DNA from: Dyadobacter sp. CY356
Lineage (GTDB): Bacteria > Bacteroidota > Bacteroidia > Cytophagales > Spirosomataceae
DNA: 64,000 nt
Reading direction: 5' to 3'
Assembly: GCF_021440195.1 (NCBI RefSeq)
Contig: NZ_JAJTSZ010000005.1
Coordinates: 186,001 to 250,000, forward strand
Below the pieces are notes generated by a model. It searched no databases, was not told the origin of the DNA, and saw only the letters and a list, made by a program, of their open reading frames with translations. This document shows positions 26,047 through 34,553 of this stretch, piece by piece. The first letter of the stretch is position 1; each line of letters opens with the position of its first letter. The position numbers were made by a program, and so were the translations under genes.

Positions 26047-28215
26047 TTAATACAATAACCGCTCACAACTCCTATTCCTGAGTTTGACCAGATAAAACAA
26101 AGAGGTTTGATGAATTTCAGCAATGTTATTTTCAGGTATAAATTCTTTCAGCAATTCGGCGTCGTCACACAAAACATAATCATAACAAAATTCCTTTTGT
26201 ACATTTTTCAGCCTTGTAAACTCACGCATATACCGGATGTATTCCATCTGTCCCGGATTTTTAAGTTTCGTCGCCACTGCACTCCAGTAATGATAATAAC
26301 CGTTTCCCTTTTTAAATAGTACGCCAATGTTTTTATTATCACCGCTAATATATTGCAGCAGAGGTTCAAAACCGTAATAATTATCAAGGTGACTGAGAAA
26401 ATATGCTTTTGTCCTGCTGGTACCAAATACTGTTGCCGATTTGTCATCATCATAATAACCGGCTTTTTCAAAAATATCAAAAATTTTCAGTCGCTCCTTA
26501 TAACCTGGTACTTGTTTAAGCGTATGACAATTGTCTTTCCCCGGAAAGTTATAATATGCGCCCAGATTTTTCTCATAACTTTTCGCCTGTAAACTATCAG
26601 TAACACAAAACCCGACAGGAATATGAGCCATTGCTTTTTTTGTATAGAAGCCAATAGGAATCAACGCCTTGTTTGGATTACCTACCACAAATACGGTGGA
26701 AATGAGCATCAGAGGAAAAACCAGATACCCTGTATTCCATTTTAAAACCTGGGTATAAACATAGGCAATCAAGACAGCACCCATAGCAAAAAATGGCATA
26801 TGGGTACGGGTGCTCCATAATTGAAACTTCAAAAGAGAGCAAAATAATACAAATCCAAGTACCGAAAAAAGCCAGAACCATTTGAAACTTCTTGCGCCTT
26901 TTAAAAACAACAATGGTATTGTGGCCAGCAACATTAGCCAAAGATGTATGGTATTCGGCACCATATCTTCATGCACAGAATACCGGACCGAAAAGGGATC
27001 CAGCCTTAGTGCCAGATCATCAATTTCAACGCCTATTGCATTATGAAAATTCAGAATTTTTGATGTCAGAAATGCATTAAAACCTGTACTTGGGAGTCCG
27101 AGATGCAATCCTATATTTTTAACAATTCCTAAAATGGCAAAAAGAAAAGAATGTTTGTCGACCGGAATTTTTTCTGCAAAAAATATAGAATTTTCCGGTG
27201 GGCTCATCACATTTCCAAACAACTGATAATTTCTGTAAAAAAAGGGAGTGAATGTAAAAACCAAGATGACAAGTGCTATGGCCAGAACCTTTGTTGCATA
27301 AGAAAATCCATACTGCAACAATATCCGGAGGGCAAAAAAGATAGTAAACGGAATAGCAAAAATGAAGACTGTATACTTTGTAAAGCCACCAAAGGATAAT
27401 GACAAAAGCATTATCAAGAGTGTCAGCCAGGATTTTCTTTCCAACAGGTCAAACCCGGTATATACAAACACAATGAAGAAAAAACAGGCAACATAATCTA
27501 CCTGCGCACTGGTACTTTCAAAAATACCGATAGGAAGTGTCAGCAAAATAATGACAGAAAGCAACTGACCGTTTTGGCTCAAACCAAATCTTTTAGCCAA
27601 CAGGCCTATTCCGGCTAGCGATCCTAAAAAAGCGCCAAATTGAACCAAGCCGGCAAAATAATCTGACCCCGAAAGCAAAACGGTGTCCAGTACTATATAC
27701 TCTGCAAAGACGTTCAGATACAGCTGTTGAATATGGACTGTTGGAAAATGATCAAGATTTCCGTTGTTGATCCAATAAAGAATCCGGTTAAGATGATAGC
27801 TATGCGCATCGAAGTTATTTGGAGGGGAATAAACGGCTAGAAAAAGAAGAGGGATAATAAAAAACAGGGATGCTGAAATAGAAATTATTTTATTGTTTTT
27901 ACTTAATCCTTTTAACCGGACCGCATCCATTATGGCATATAATTCAGATAATTTTATTTTATCAGTTGATTTCCAACGGACCAGAAGCACAGATAGGCCC
28001 AAAACTTCTGCAAGCCAAAAAATGAAAGCCGATGTAGAATTGAGAGAATCAAAAAAAGAAAATACTTCATTATAAACCAATATTACTGCTGCATTAGCAA
28101 CGAGAGAAAATATAAAAGAAACCCTTATTCTGGTATATAAGCCACTTTTCGCAGATTTTAAAAAAAAGAGGCCAAATGTTAAGAGAACTGATAACAGGAG
28201 TAAACAGAAATTCAT
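26047..28215 (-). CDS. multispanning membrane protein, GT-C glycosyltransferase-like
   Basis: 722 residues with about 12-14 hydrophobic segments over the first 520 residues and a soluble C-terminal domain of about 190 residues. The first large loop carries 'PPNNFDAHSYHLNRILYWINNG', an Asp-containing loop after the early membrane helices, and 'HIQQLYLNVFAEYI' follows. This topology and loop resemble ArnT/PMT-type (GT39/GT83) lipid-linked sugar transferases, but the match is by pattern only. Many such proteins in Bacteroidota are uncharacterised. A terminator lies 76 bases beyond its start side and belongs to the neighbouring Rpn gene. Function otherwise unknown. Confidence 0.6.
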   Translation of the reverse strand: MNFCLLLLSVLLTFGLFFLKSAKSGLYTRIRVSFIFSLVANAAVILVYNEVFSFFDSLNSTSAFIFWLAEVLGLSVLLVRWKSTDKIKLSELYAIMDAVRLKGLSKNNKIISISASLFFIIPLLFLAVYSPPNNFDAHSYHLNRILYWINNGNLDHFPTVHIQQLYLNVFAEYIVLDTVLLSGSDYFAGLVQFGAFLGSLAGIGLLAKRFGLSQNGQLLSVIILLTLPIGIFESTSAQVDYVACFFFIVFVYTGFDLLERKSWLTLLIMLLSLSFGGFTKYTVFIFAIPFTIFFALRILLQYGFSYATKVLAIALVILVFTFTPFFYRNYQLFGNVMSPPENSIFFAEKIPVDKHSFLFAILGIVKNIGLHLGLPSTGFNAFLTSKILNFHNAIGVEIDDLALRLDPFSVRYSVHEDMVPNTIHLWLMLLATIPLLFLKGARSFKWFWLFSVLGFVLFCSLLKFQLWSTRTHMPFFAMGAVLIAYVYTQVLKWNTGYLVFPLMLISTVFVVGNPNKALIPIGFYTKKAMAHIPVGFCVTDSLQAKSYEKNLGAYYNFPGKDNCHTLKQVPGYKERLKIFDIFEKAGYYDDDKSATVFGTSRTKAYFLSHLDNYYGFEPLLQYISGDNKNIGVLFKKGNGYYHYWSAVATKLKNPGQMEYIRYMREFTRLKNVQKEFCYDYVLCDDAELLKEFIPENNIAEIHQTSLFYLVKLRNRSCERLLY

Positions 28216-28290
28216 AAACGTTGTATAGAGGATTAATTCCGGTATTTCAAACTATTCAATTAAGGTTTGAAGATAACAGGTATTAATAAA

Positions 28291-28313
28291 AAAGGCTCCT
28301 TAACGGAGCCTTT
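28291..28313 (-). terminator. rho-independent terminator of the Rpn gene
   Basis: The stem AAAGGCTCC / GGAGCCTTT with a 5-base loop is followed on the minus strand by a T-rich run. It lies downstream of the Rpn stop at 28342. Confidence 0.85.
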
Positions 28314-28341
28314 AATTTTTTCGAGTGTGTATAGAAATTAG

Positions 28342-29223
28342 TTATTTGAGAGATTCCTGAATTTCAATCACAAATATTTCAGTTACCCCGGCAAAATTTG
28401 AAATTTCTTCCACTGTAAATCGATTAGCTAAAAGCAGATTTCTTACCACTTCTTCTTTTGCCATATCAATGCCCTCATTTTTGGCTTGATCCAACACCAA
28501 TTCTCTAATACCCATGGCCGTTTTGTTTTCGATTAACCCATCAATCTCTTTATCAAATTTAACATTATATCCTGAATCTGCAAAGGTTACGTAGCGTTGT
28601 AAAAAAATCAGTAGATCGTTAATCTTCTTTTTTTCTATTCTTTTTGAAACCAAAGTTTTAGCAAGCGAATATTTTAAACTATAAAGATCATCGTTGCTTA
28701 CTTTCTTACTTTTTAATGCCAGCAGTACTGTTAAGATTACGATTGAAAACGGATTATCATTTTGCAATAATAAAGTTTCGTCCTGATCCATAATTTTATA
28801 AGTATTAAACTGAAACGTAAGTTTTGTCCCAAGATAGTTGTACTCATAAATATAAGGATTGAAGTTTTTGTCACCATCTGTGAAAAGAGCTATGCTTGTA
28901 ATCTTTCTTTCATACCTGTCCAGAATCCGATAAAAATAAGTAAACATCCGCTCTCCGAATTGCTTATCCTCATATCCCTGTACCTCAATATGCACGAGTA
29001 TCCACTTTTCGTCGCCGTCCCGGGAATAGACTTTTACAAGTTTATCGACAAATTTCGGAGCCTTAATTTGTTCGGTGGGAAAAAGTTGTTCAAGTTCTTT
29101 ATCCAAAAATTCAAACCCCTTATCCAGATCAAACAAAGCGTCTGCATCTTTGAAAAAGAATCTTAGAAAGTCTGAAAATGTATTCTCCAGTATACCTTTC
29201 CACAATGTGTCGTTTCTTTTCAT
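28342..29223 (-). CDS. Rpn-family recombination-promoting nuclease / putative transposase
   Basis: 293 residues, close to the usual 290-310. The PD-(D/E)XK-type core is visible in the N-terminal half: 'FFKDADALFDLDKGFEFLDKE', then 'KWILVHIEVQGYEDKQFGER' with the E-x-Q catalytic strand, and 'RMFTYFYRILDRYERKITSIALFTDG'. The C-terminal helical tail ('TAMGIRELVLDQAKNEG' and onwards) matches the remnant at 1646-1915. E. coli RpnA-D are DNA endonucleases that promote RecA-independent recombination and have been discussed as phage-defence factors; the role here is inferred. It is transcribed alone with its own terminator. Confidence 0.92.
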   Translation of the reverse strand: MKRNDTLWKGILENTFSDFLRFFFKDADALFDLDKGFEFLDKELEQLFPTEQIKAPKFVDKLVKVYSRDGDEKWILVHIEVQGYEDKQFGERMFTYFYRILDRYERKITSIALFTDGDKNFNPYIYEYNYLGTKLTFQFNTYKIMDQDETLLLQNDNPFSIVILTVLLALKSKKVSNDDLYSLKYSLAKTLVSKRIEKKKINDLLIFLQRYVTFADSGYNVKFDKEIDGLIENKTAMGIRELVLDQAKNEGIDMAKEEVVRNLLLANRFTVEEISNFAGVTEIFVIEIQESLK

Positions 29224-29418
29224 TCCAGATTCTTTATAGTGTGTGAAAGACCAAAATGTCCTTTACAAATTTCAGAAAGGTTATTGAATAAAAGCCTGCA
29301 GAAAACCACTTACTTTATTCGATTTTCGAATATTTATATCGCTGGTTCCTCATTTTGCGGTTTTACAGAAAATACAATGTAATTTGGTAAGCAAAAAATC
29401 TGCGCTAAACCTACTGTT

Positions 29419-32400
29419 TTGAACAAGCTAACCAAACCAATCTGGAAAATCAGTATTGATACCGGAGGAACCTTCACAGACTGTTTTGCCACCGACCCGG
29501 ATGGGTCAACTTCCAGAATAAAAGTGCTGAGTTCGGCGCGTTTACGGGGAAAGATTATTCGTAAAATCAGGCCATTCGTTTATGAATTTGAATCTCCCTG
29601 GAAATATGCCAGCGCGTTACTCAACGGGTATCAGTTAAAAGTTGGTGGCAGTAACACGACTGCTCTTCTGATCTCTGTCGACTGTGAGCAGAATTTCATG
29701 AGGCTCGATACTGACATTCCGGAAATATCGGATATTGATTTTGAAATATTCAGCGGAGAAGAAGCGCCGGTTTTGGCAGCCAGGTTGTTAACTAAAACAC
29801 CATTAAACGATGCACTTCCGCCTATGGAAATGCGCCTGGGCACCACAAAAGGTACCAACGCTTTATTAGAAAGAAAGGGAGCAAAAACCTTGCTGGTGGT
29901 CACAAAGGGCTTTAAAGATCTGCTCTATATAGGAAATCAGCAACGGCCCTCGCTTTTTCAACTCAACATTCCTGAACCGAAATTATTATATCATGATGTT
30001 ATTGAACTTCATGAGCGGATGGATTCGAATGGGAATGTGATCAAAGAATTGGAAAGTACAGATTTCAGCCTTTTTCCGGGAATTCATTTTGATTCTATCG
30101 CGATTTCATTATTGCATTCGTATCAAAATGATCAGCATGAAACCGCAATTGCATCCGCTTTCAAGCAAAACGGTTCGAAATACATTTCTTCCTCATCGCA
30201 GCTTTTCCCTTTTTCGCACTATCTGAGAAGGACCCAAACGGCCGTTGTCAACGCATATCTTGAACCCGTTTTAGATCAATACTTTACTAATATTAAAAAT
30301 ACGCTGAACGAAGGCAGCCTGAAAATCATGACCAGCACCGGAAGTTTATCAGAACTGGATGGTTTTAAGGCAAAAGACAGTTTGCTAAGCGGGCCAGCCG
30401 GTGGCATGGTGGCGGCAACCAACGCTGCGAAACGTCTCGGGTTTTCCAGGGTCCTGACTTTTGATATGGGCGGCACCAGTACGGATGTAGCCAGGATTGA
30501 CAGCGAACCAGAATTAAAATACATTACTGAAATTGACGGGATTGAATTCCACAATCCGACTTTGGCCATAGAAACCGTGGCAGCCGGTGGTGGTTCTGTT
30601 TGCTGGTTTGATGGTTTTTCTTTGCAAGTGGGCCCGGAAAGCGCAGGTGCATCTCCTGGCCCTGCGTGTTATGGGGCAGGCGGGCCGCTTACAATCACTG
30701 ACGTAAATCTGCTGCTTGGAAAAATGGATGCGGCAAAGTTCGGTATCCCAATCAGGCCTGAAGCTGCACTGAAAGCGTTAAAAAAACTACAAAATGAGAT
30801 TTTCGAAAAGAATGGAAATTCACTTTCGGCCCTGGACATCCTGACCGGACTTGAAAGAATTGCCAATGAAAAAATGGCGGATGCAGTTAGAAAAATTTCG
30901 ATCGCCAAAGGAATTGATCCGGCTGCGTATGCTTTGATCACTTTTGGCGGAGCTGGTGGATTGCACAGTTGCCAGCTGGCCGATCTTCTGGAAATTAAAA
31001 GTGTGATCATACCATATGATGCCGGACTTTTCAGTGCGGTCGGTATTGGTGAAGCGCGGATCAGCACTATTGTTTCAAAACAAATTCTGCTACCATGGCA
31101 AAATGCTGAAAGTCAAATTGAGGACTGGAAAAACGAATTGCTAAGAAAAGCAGAAGCTGAATTGCAAAAACAAAATGTTGATACTTATGACATTGCCTTT
31201 TGCTCGCTTTTCCTGCGCTTGGCAGGACAGGAAAATACCATCGAAGTCGCTTTTCAAAAAGATCAGATTCATAAAAAATTCAAGGATTTATACACTTTGC
31301 AATTTGGTTATTACCCCGAAAATGCAACCATTGAACTGGAAAGTATACGCCTGAAAGTTCAGGAAAAAACGGAGCAATTTGAAACAATAACAGTGCTGAA
31401 AGACGGGTTTCCTGTTTCACCCCTGCGACAGGTTAAGCCAATATATAATCACGAAGATATTCGTCCCTCAGCTATATATGAATGGGATGTTTTAGAAACC
31501 GGCCAGGAAATTTCAGGTCCGGCTATCCTGCTGAATGATACGTCAACTGCCTATATTCCTATGGGCTGGAAACTGGTGATCCAGGAAAACAAGGATGCAA
31601 TGGTTTTTAAAACCGATCTTCAAACCAACTTTTCCGAAGAAGAAAATGAGGAAGTTGCCTTACAACTTTTCACAAACCGTTTTGAAGCAATTGCAGAAGA
31701 AATGGGCGTTCAGCTTCAAAGGACTGCGTTTTCAGTGAATGTAAAAGAGCGGCTCGATTTCTCCTGCGCACTTTTGGATGCGGATGGAGAACTGCTCGTC
31801 AATGCCCGGCATATCCCGGTCCATTTGGGCAGTATGGGTATTTGCGGCAGACTGGTTCGGGAGGCAATCCGCATTGGTCCGGGCGATGTTATTATCACAA
31901 ATCACCCCAAATACGGTGGATCTCATTTGCCCGATATTACACTGATTGCCGGCGTTTTTACAGACTCGGGCGAGTGTTTGGGGTATGTTATCAATCGTGC
32001 ACATCATGCCGAAATCGGAGGAAAAACACCAGGTTCTATGCCGCCCGATGCCACTTGTCTGGCCGAAGAAGGCGTTGTGATCCTGCCACAATATCTGGTA
32101 AAAGCCAGTGAATTCCAGTGGGCCAAAATCCATGATCTTTTTACAAATTGCGCTTATCCAACGCGTAATTTCCCATCGAATGAAGCCGATATTATTGCGG
32201 CTTTATCTGCGCTTAGAAAAGGAAGTCAGCAGCTGTTAAAACTGGTTGAAAACCATGGAAGCAATGTCGTAAAAAAATATATGACCTTGCTTAAAAACAA
32301 TGCTGCGCTCCATTTACAAAACGCATTGAAGCCCCTGGAAGGCAGGACTTTTGCAGCCACAGAATTCCTGGATGACGATTACCGGATTCAGGTTTCTGTC

Positions 32401-33186
32401 TCTATTACAAAAAATAAACAGGTCTTCGATTTTACCGGAACATCCTCCGTTCACCCGAATAATCTAAATGCGAATATTTCTATTTTGCACAGTGCTGTTC
32501 TTTATGTACTAAGATTACTCGTAAATAAAGAGGTACCGCTAAATGACGGACTCATGAAAAACGTAGAAATAATTCTGCCCGATAACAGTTTTCTTCATCC
32601 GGATTTTTCAGATGATCCGTTAAAATGTCCCGCAGTTGTAGGAGGAAATACAGAGGTCAGTCAGAGATTGGTTGACACATTAATAAAGGCTTTTGAACTG
32701 GCCGCCTGCAGCCAGGGAACGATGAATAATTTCCTGTTTGGAAACCAGAATTTTGGTTACTATGAAACCATCGGTGGCGGTGTCGGGGCGGGCCCAGGTT
32801 TTAATGGACGAGCCGCAGTTCATCAGCACATGACCAATACCAGAATTACCGACCCCGAGCAACTGGAAAAAAAATATCCGGTCAGATTACTTGAATTTGG
32901 TATCAGGAAAAATTCCGGTGGTGATGGAAAATTCAGCGGAGGCGATGGAATTGTCAGAAAAGTAGAATTTCTGGAACCATTGCAGGTAACACTTCTAGGC
33001 CAGCACAGAAACTATGCACCCTATGGAATGCATGGTGGTGAAGATGGAAAAACAGGTCAGCATACACTGACTTCAAAAAATCATATTACCACAAAACTAA
33101 CCGGAATATGTAGTCTGAATGTTCAAAAAGGCGATATTTTGACAATAGAAACACCCGGTGGCGGCGGATACGGTGCATCGGTTTAA
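29419..33186 (+). CDS. fused 5-oxoprolinase / hydantoinase (HyuA-HyuB type)
   Basis: 1255 residues, the size of ATP-dependent 5-oxoprolinases with both subunits fused. The HyuA-like half begins with 'WKISIDTGGTFTDCFATDPDG' and holds the ASKHA nucleotide-binding blocks 'VLTFDMGGTSTDVARID' and 'TFGGAGGLHSCQLAD'. The HyuB-like half starts near residue 745 ('LFTNRFEAIAEEMGVQLQRT') and ends 'IETPGGGGYGASV'. The reaction is ATP-driven opening of 5-oxo-L-proline (pyroglutamate) to glutamate. No ATG exists in the open frame before the conserved N-terminus; TTG at 29419 is the only reasonable start seen. The next gene is an NRAMP-fold transporter, a pairing known from ycsG-type loci, so uptake and hydrolysis of 5-oxoproline is likely. 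Confidence 0.92.
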   Translation: MNKLTKPIWKISIDTGGTFTDCFATDPDGSTSRIKVLSSARLRGKIIRKIRPFVYEFESPWKYASALLNGYQLKVGGSNTTALLISVDCEQNFMRLDTDIPEISDIDFEIFSGEEAPVLAARLLTKTPLNDALPPMEMRLGTTKGTNALLERKGAKTLLVVTKGFKDLLYIGNQQRPSLFQLNIPEPKLLYHDVIELHERMDSNGNVIKELESTDFSLFPGIHFDSIAISLLHSYQNDQHETAIASAFKQNGSKYISSSSQLFPFSHYLRRTQTAVVNAYLEPVLDQYFTNIKNTLNEGSLKIMTSTGSLSELDGFKAKDSLLSGPAGGMVAATNAAKRLGFSRVLTFDMGGTSTDVARIDSEPELKYITEIDGIEFHNPTLAIETVAAGGGSVCWFDGFSLQVGPESAGASPGPACYGAGGPLTITDVNLLLGKMDAAKFGIPIRPEAALKALKKLQNEIFEKNGNSLSALDILTGLERIANEKMADAVRKISIAKGIDPAAYALITFGGAGGLHSCQLADLLEIKSVIIPYDAGLFSAVGIGEARISTIVSKQILLPWQNAESQIEDWKNELLRKAEAELQKQNVDTYDIAFCSLFLRLAGQENTIEVAFQKDQIHKKFKDLYTLQFGYYPENATIELESIRLKVQEKTEQFETITVLKDGFPVSPLRQVKPIYNHEDIRPSAIYEWDVLETGQEISGPAILLNDTSTAYIPMGWKLVIQENKDAMVFKTDLQTNFSEEENEEVALQLFTNRFEAIAEEMGVQLQRTAFSVNVKERLDFSCALLDADGELLVNARHIPVHLGSMGICGRLVREAIRIGPGDVIITNHPKYGGSHLPDITLIAGVFTDSGECLGYVINRAHHAEIGGKTPGSMPPDATCLAEEGVVILPQYLVKASEFQWAKIHDLFTNCAYPTRNFPSNEADIIAALSALRKGSQQLLKLVENHGSNVVKKYMTLLKNNAALHLQNALKPLEGRTFAATEFLDDDYRIQVSVSITKNKQVFDFTGTSSVHPNNLNANISILHSAVLYVLRLLVNKEVPLNDGLMKNVEIILPDNSFLHPDFSDDPLKCPAVVGGNTEVSQRLVDTLIKAFELAACSQGTMNNFLFGNQNFGYYETIGGGVGAGPGFNGRAAVHQHMTNTRITDPEQLEKKYPVRLLEFGIRKNSGGDGKFSGGDGIVRKVEFLEPLQVTLLGQHRNYAPYGMHGGEDGKTGQHTLTSKNHITTKLTGICSLNVQKGDILTIETPGGGGYGASV

Positions 33187-33187
33187 A

Positions 33188-33300
33188 TTACACAGAGGCA
33201 CACGGAGATAGAAAGAGGTACACAGAGAATTTTGTTGTTACGAAGAAAATTCTCTGTGTACCTCCTTTTGAACTCCGCGTTCTCTGTGTCCCTTTTTCAC
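33188..33300. repeat. ACACAGAG-type repeat with 19-bp inverted arms
   Basis: A perfect inverted pair, GAGGTACACAGAGAATTTT (33215-33233) and its complement (33246-33264), has a 12-base loop. Flanking looser copies are CACAGAGGCACACGGAG (33191-33207) and CTCCGCGTTCTCTGTGTCCC (33274-33293), again inverted. The element fills most of the spacer between the oxoprolinase and transporter genes, where it would form a large hairpin in the mRNA. Confidence 0.8.
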
Positions 33301-33319
33301 TTCTGGAAATCATAAATTG

Positions 33320-34483
33320 ATGGCTTCGAACACATCCTCCAAAGCACTTTTAGGTGCTGCTTTTTTAATGGCAACTTCCGCAGTCGGGCCCGGTTTTCTG
33401 ACGCAGACAACTGTTTTCACAGAGCAGCTTGCCACCAGTTTTGGTTTTATTATTTTGATTTCTGTCATCATCGATCTTTGCGTTCAGTTTAATATCTGGC
33501 AGATCGTAATAGTTTCAGGAAAACATGCGCAGGATCTTGCCAACGAACTTTTTCCTGGTCTTGGATATCTTTTAGCTTTTCTGATTGTGATCGGCGGACT
33601 AGCTTTTAATATTGGGAATGTGGCTGGTGCAGGCCTGGGAATTGAGGCAATGACAGGCGTTCCTGTGAAAACTGGTGCCATGGTAAGTGCCGCTATGGCA
33701 ATAGGAATTTTTCTATTCAAAGAAGCAGGAAAAGCGATGGATACTTTTTCAAAAATTCTTGGGCTTATCATGATTGGCCTTATTCTTTATGTTGCGTTCA
33801 CAACGCATCCGCCATTTATTGAAGCCATCCATCATACCTTTTTACCGGTAAAATTTAATGCCATTTCAACGCTGACTCTGGTGGGAGGTACTGTTGGCGG
33901 TTATATCTCTTTTGCCGGAGCGCACCGGCTTTTAGATTCGGGGATGAAGGGAGAAGCAGCATTACCCCAAGTTAATCGTGGAGCAGCAACAGGAATTTTA
34001 CTCACTGCGGTTATCAGGTACTTCCTATTTTTAGCAACTTTGGGGATTATTCTGACGGGCGCACAGATCAATCCTGATAACCCTACCGCTTCGGTTTTCG
34101 AAAATGCTGCCGGACATTTGGGCAAACGGATGTTTGGATTGATGATCTGGTCTGCCGCTATCACGTCCGTTGTCGGCGCGGCTTATACTTCGATATCCTT
34201 TCTCCGGTCCTTCCATCCTTTTTTGGAAAAATATCATACTTATTTAACCATTGCTTTTATACTGATTTCCACAACCATTTTTCTGTTCGTTGGCAAACCG
34301 GTTAAAGTTTTGATTTTTGTAGGAACCCTGAATGGTTTTGTTTTGCCTATCGCCTTAGCAATATTGCTTGTCGCCAGCCGGAAATCAAAAATCATGGGAC
34401 TTTACAAACATTCGTATTTTCTTCAAATTATTGGGTGGATTGTGGTTTTGGTAATGGTCGGGTTGGGGATTCAGGCGATCTGA
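33320..34483 (+). CDS. NRAMP-fold transporter without the metal motif, candidate 5-oxoproline carrier
   Basis: 387 residues from the ATG at 33320 (an in-frame TTG lies just before it). About 11 membrane segments with NRAMP-type internal layout are visible. The TM1 metal motif DPGN is replaced by G-P-G-F (residues 23-26 in 'SAVGPGFLTQTT'), and TM6 reads 'TVGGYISFAGAHR' instead of the MPHN motif. Both metal-coordinating motifs are absent, so manganese or iron transport is unlikely. The gene directly follows 5-oxoprolinase, and the Bacillus subtilis relative YcsG also sits in a 5-oxoprolinase cluster. A role as pyroglutamate or small-carboxylate carrier is therefore the best inference. Confidence 0.85.
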   Translation: MASNTSSKALLGAAFLMATSAVGPGFLTQTTVFTEQLATSFGFIILISVIIDLCVQFNIWQIVIVSGKHAQDLANELFPGLGYLLAFLIVIGGLAFNIGNVAGAGLGIEAMTGVPVKTGAMVSAAMAIGIFLFKEAGKAMDTFSKILGLIMIGLILYVAFTTHPPFIEAIHHTFLPVKFNAISTLTLVGGTVGGYISFAGAHRLLDSGMKGEAALPQVNRGAATGILLTAVIRYFLFLATLGIILTGAQINPDNPTASVFENAAGHLGKRMFGLMIWSAAITSVVGAAYTSISFLRSFHPFLEKYHTYLTIAFILISTTIFLFVGKPVKVLIFVGTLNGFVLPIALAILLVASRKSKIMGLYKHSYFLQIIGWIVVLVMVGLGIQAI

Positions 34484-34553
34484 GGCCAATAAAGTTAACA
34501 GTTGCACAATCTGCAATTTTCATGCAGTTTACACACATTAATAATTAAATAAA

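Noticed and set aside
29340..29418. Bacteroidota-type promoter before the 5-oxoprolinase gene
   Set aside because: TAATTTG near 29380 and TTTTG near 29353 are off in spacing and sequence from TAnnTTTG with a -33 TTG, so I did not call it.
33317..33319. TTG start of the NRAMP-fold transporter
   Set aside because: An ATG follows directly at 33320 and needs no exception.
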